From contig CANHQC010000112.1 of the NCBI GenBank assembly GCA_947462695.1, positions 1 to 6,878 on the forward strand: DNA of 6,878 bases, given 5' to 3'. Shown here piece by piece: positions 6,114 through 6,878 of this stretch; the stretch's first letter is position 1; each line of letters begins with the position of its first letter. The notes under the pieces are model-generated. The model saw only the letters and a list, made by a program, of their open reading frames with translations. It had not been told where the DNA came from and did not search any database. The position numbers and the translations under genes were made by a program. Source of the stretch: Flavobacteriales bacterium (GTDB lineage: Bacteria; Bacteroidota; Bacteroidia; Flavobacteriales_D; Crocinitomicaceae).

Positions 6114-6878
6114 ATGAAAGACAACTATTGCATTATTATGGCAGGTGGCGTGGGAAGTCGCTTTTGGCCAATGTCAACTCCTCAGCAACCGAAACAGTTT
6201 CTAGATGTTCTTGGAATTGGGAAATCACTCATTCAAATGACCTATGAGCGTTTACTGAATATCGCTCCAAAAGAAAATATCTTCGTCCTGACCAATACGA
6301 GTTATGCGGCTCTTGTTAAAGAACAACTTCCGGATCTAACCATGGGACAAATACTGACAGAGCCATTGCGAAAAAATACTGCTCCGTGTATTGCATACGC
6401 TGCTGCCAAAATCATGGCGTCCAATCCGAACGGAACGATGATCATTTCTCCTTCAGATCACTTGATCATGAAAGAGGATCGTTTTACGACTATTATCAAT
6501 ACAGCCATACAACAAGCCGTGAGTGAGGACCGATTAATAACACTCGGTATTCAACCTTCACGACCGGATACAGGGTATGGTTACATTGAATTTTCAGCTG
6601 AAAAAAACCTCAATCCTGGAGATTTAACTGAAGTCATTCAATTTAGAGAAAAACCAGATTTAGCAACTGCTGAATCATTTCTGGCTAGTGGCAACTTTTA
6701 TTGGAATTCAGGAATTTTTGTTTGGAAAGCCAGCGCTATTTTAGATGCGCTTTGTGCCTATCAGCCTGCGTTACATGAATTATTTGCAGGCGATTTAAGT
6801 CACTACAATACCCACTCCGAACAAGAGAAAGTTAACGATTGCTTTCAAGCCTGCGAAGATATTTCAATCGATTTTGCG
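6114..6878 (+). CDS. manC: Mannose-1-phosphate guanylyltransferase, N-terminal part (cut by window end)
   Basis: This enzyme makes GDP-mannose and pyrophosphate from mannose-1-phosphate and GTP, the donor for mannose-derived sugars in surface polysaccharides and glycoproteins. The first 255 residues are visible. The nucleotidyltransferase motifs are in order: AGGVGSRFWPMS (10-21) with PKQFL (26-30), which binds the GTP phosphates; EPLRKNTAP (83-91); PSDH (113-116) with Asp115 as the likely metal ligand; GYGYIE (154-159); FREKP (177-181); and WNSGIF (197-202). The sequence resembles the short, single-domain Bacteroidota form of about 350-360 residues, so about 100 residues should lie beyond the edge; whether an isomerase domain follows cannot be seen. 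ATG 6114 is preceded by a weak Shine-Dalgarno-like AAGGA (6098-6102, overlapping the upstream stop codon), rather far at 11 nt. It probably shares a transcript with the sprT-like gene. Confidence 0.94.
   Translation, partial: MKDNYCIIMAGGVGSRFWPMSTPQQPKQFLDVLGIGKSLIQMTYERLLNIAPKENIFVLTNTSYAALVKEQLPDLTMGQILTEPLRKNTAPCIAYAAAKIMASNPNGTMIISPSDHLIMKEDRFTTIINTAIQQAVSEDRLITLGIQPSRPDTGYGYIEFSAEKNLNPGDLTEVIQFREKPDLATAESFLASGNFYWNSGIFVWKASAILDALCAYQPALHELFAGDLSHYNTHSEQEKVNDCFQACEDISIDFA

Noticed and set aside
1..6878. Defence island, phage, insertion sequence, CRISPR array or RNA gene
   Set aside because: I found no direct-repeat array, transposase, integrase, target-site duplication, tRNA-like fold or known defence motif; the gaps between genes are all under 140 nt.

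Overview
The window looks like a chromosomal segment of a Bacteroidota bacterium, most likely of the flavobacterial side. The evidence is the C-terminus of a DUF5686-type outer-membrane protein, Bacteroidota-style LptB, MlaE/MlaF and ManC sequences, moderately AT-rich DNA, almost no Shine-Dalgarno sequences, and several matches to the Bacteroidota promoter (TTG, a 17-23 nt spacer, then TAnnTTTG). I assign no genus. I see no mobile element, tRNA, rRNA or CRISPR array.

Layout. At 1-555 (+) is the 3' end of a DUF5686-type barrel protein, followed after 10 nt by lptB (566-1294, +), the LPS-export ATPase. lptB ends in a compact intrinsic terminator (1299-1318) that sits inside a candidate promoter for an unrecognised 160-residue lipoprotein (1350-1832, +). 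That gene converges, across a shared hairpin (1835-1855), on a 46-residue lipoprotein on the minus strand (1879-2019). This small gene is easily missed: an unrelated open frame lies over it on the opposite strand. A divergent intergenic region (2020-2152) leads into a 564-residue Omp85-superfamily protein (2153-3847, +). That gene converges on the two-gene operon mlaE-mlaF (5377 down to 3873, -), which overlaps by ATGA. A second divergent region (5378-5469) leads to a SprT-like zinc metalloprotease-fold protein (5470-6099, +). Fourteen nt later begins mannose-1-phosphate guanylyltransferase, manC (6114-6878, +), cut by the right edge.

How they fit together. Most of the window serves the cell envelope: LptB powers LPS transport to the outer membrane, MlaEF is the inner-membrane engine of an MCE-type lipid transporter, the Omp85 protein is an outer-membrane barrel probably involved in insertion or translocation, ManC supplies GDP-mannose for surface glycans, and two lipoproteins of unknown role are probably membrane anchored. 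The SprT-like protein is the outlier.

I found no clear new multi-gene system. The items most worth a second look are the 46-residue lipoprotein, the Omp85 protein with no evident partner, the terminator nested in a promoter downstream of lptB, and a possibly leaderless sprT-like transcript.
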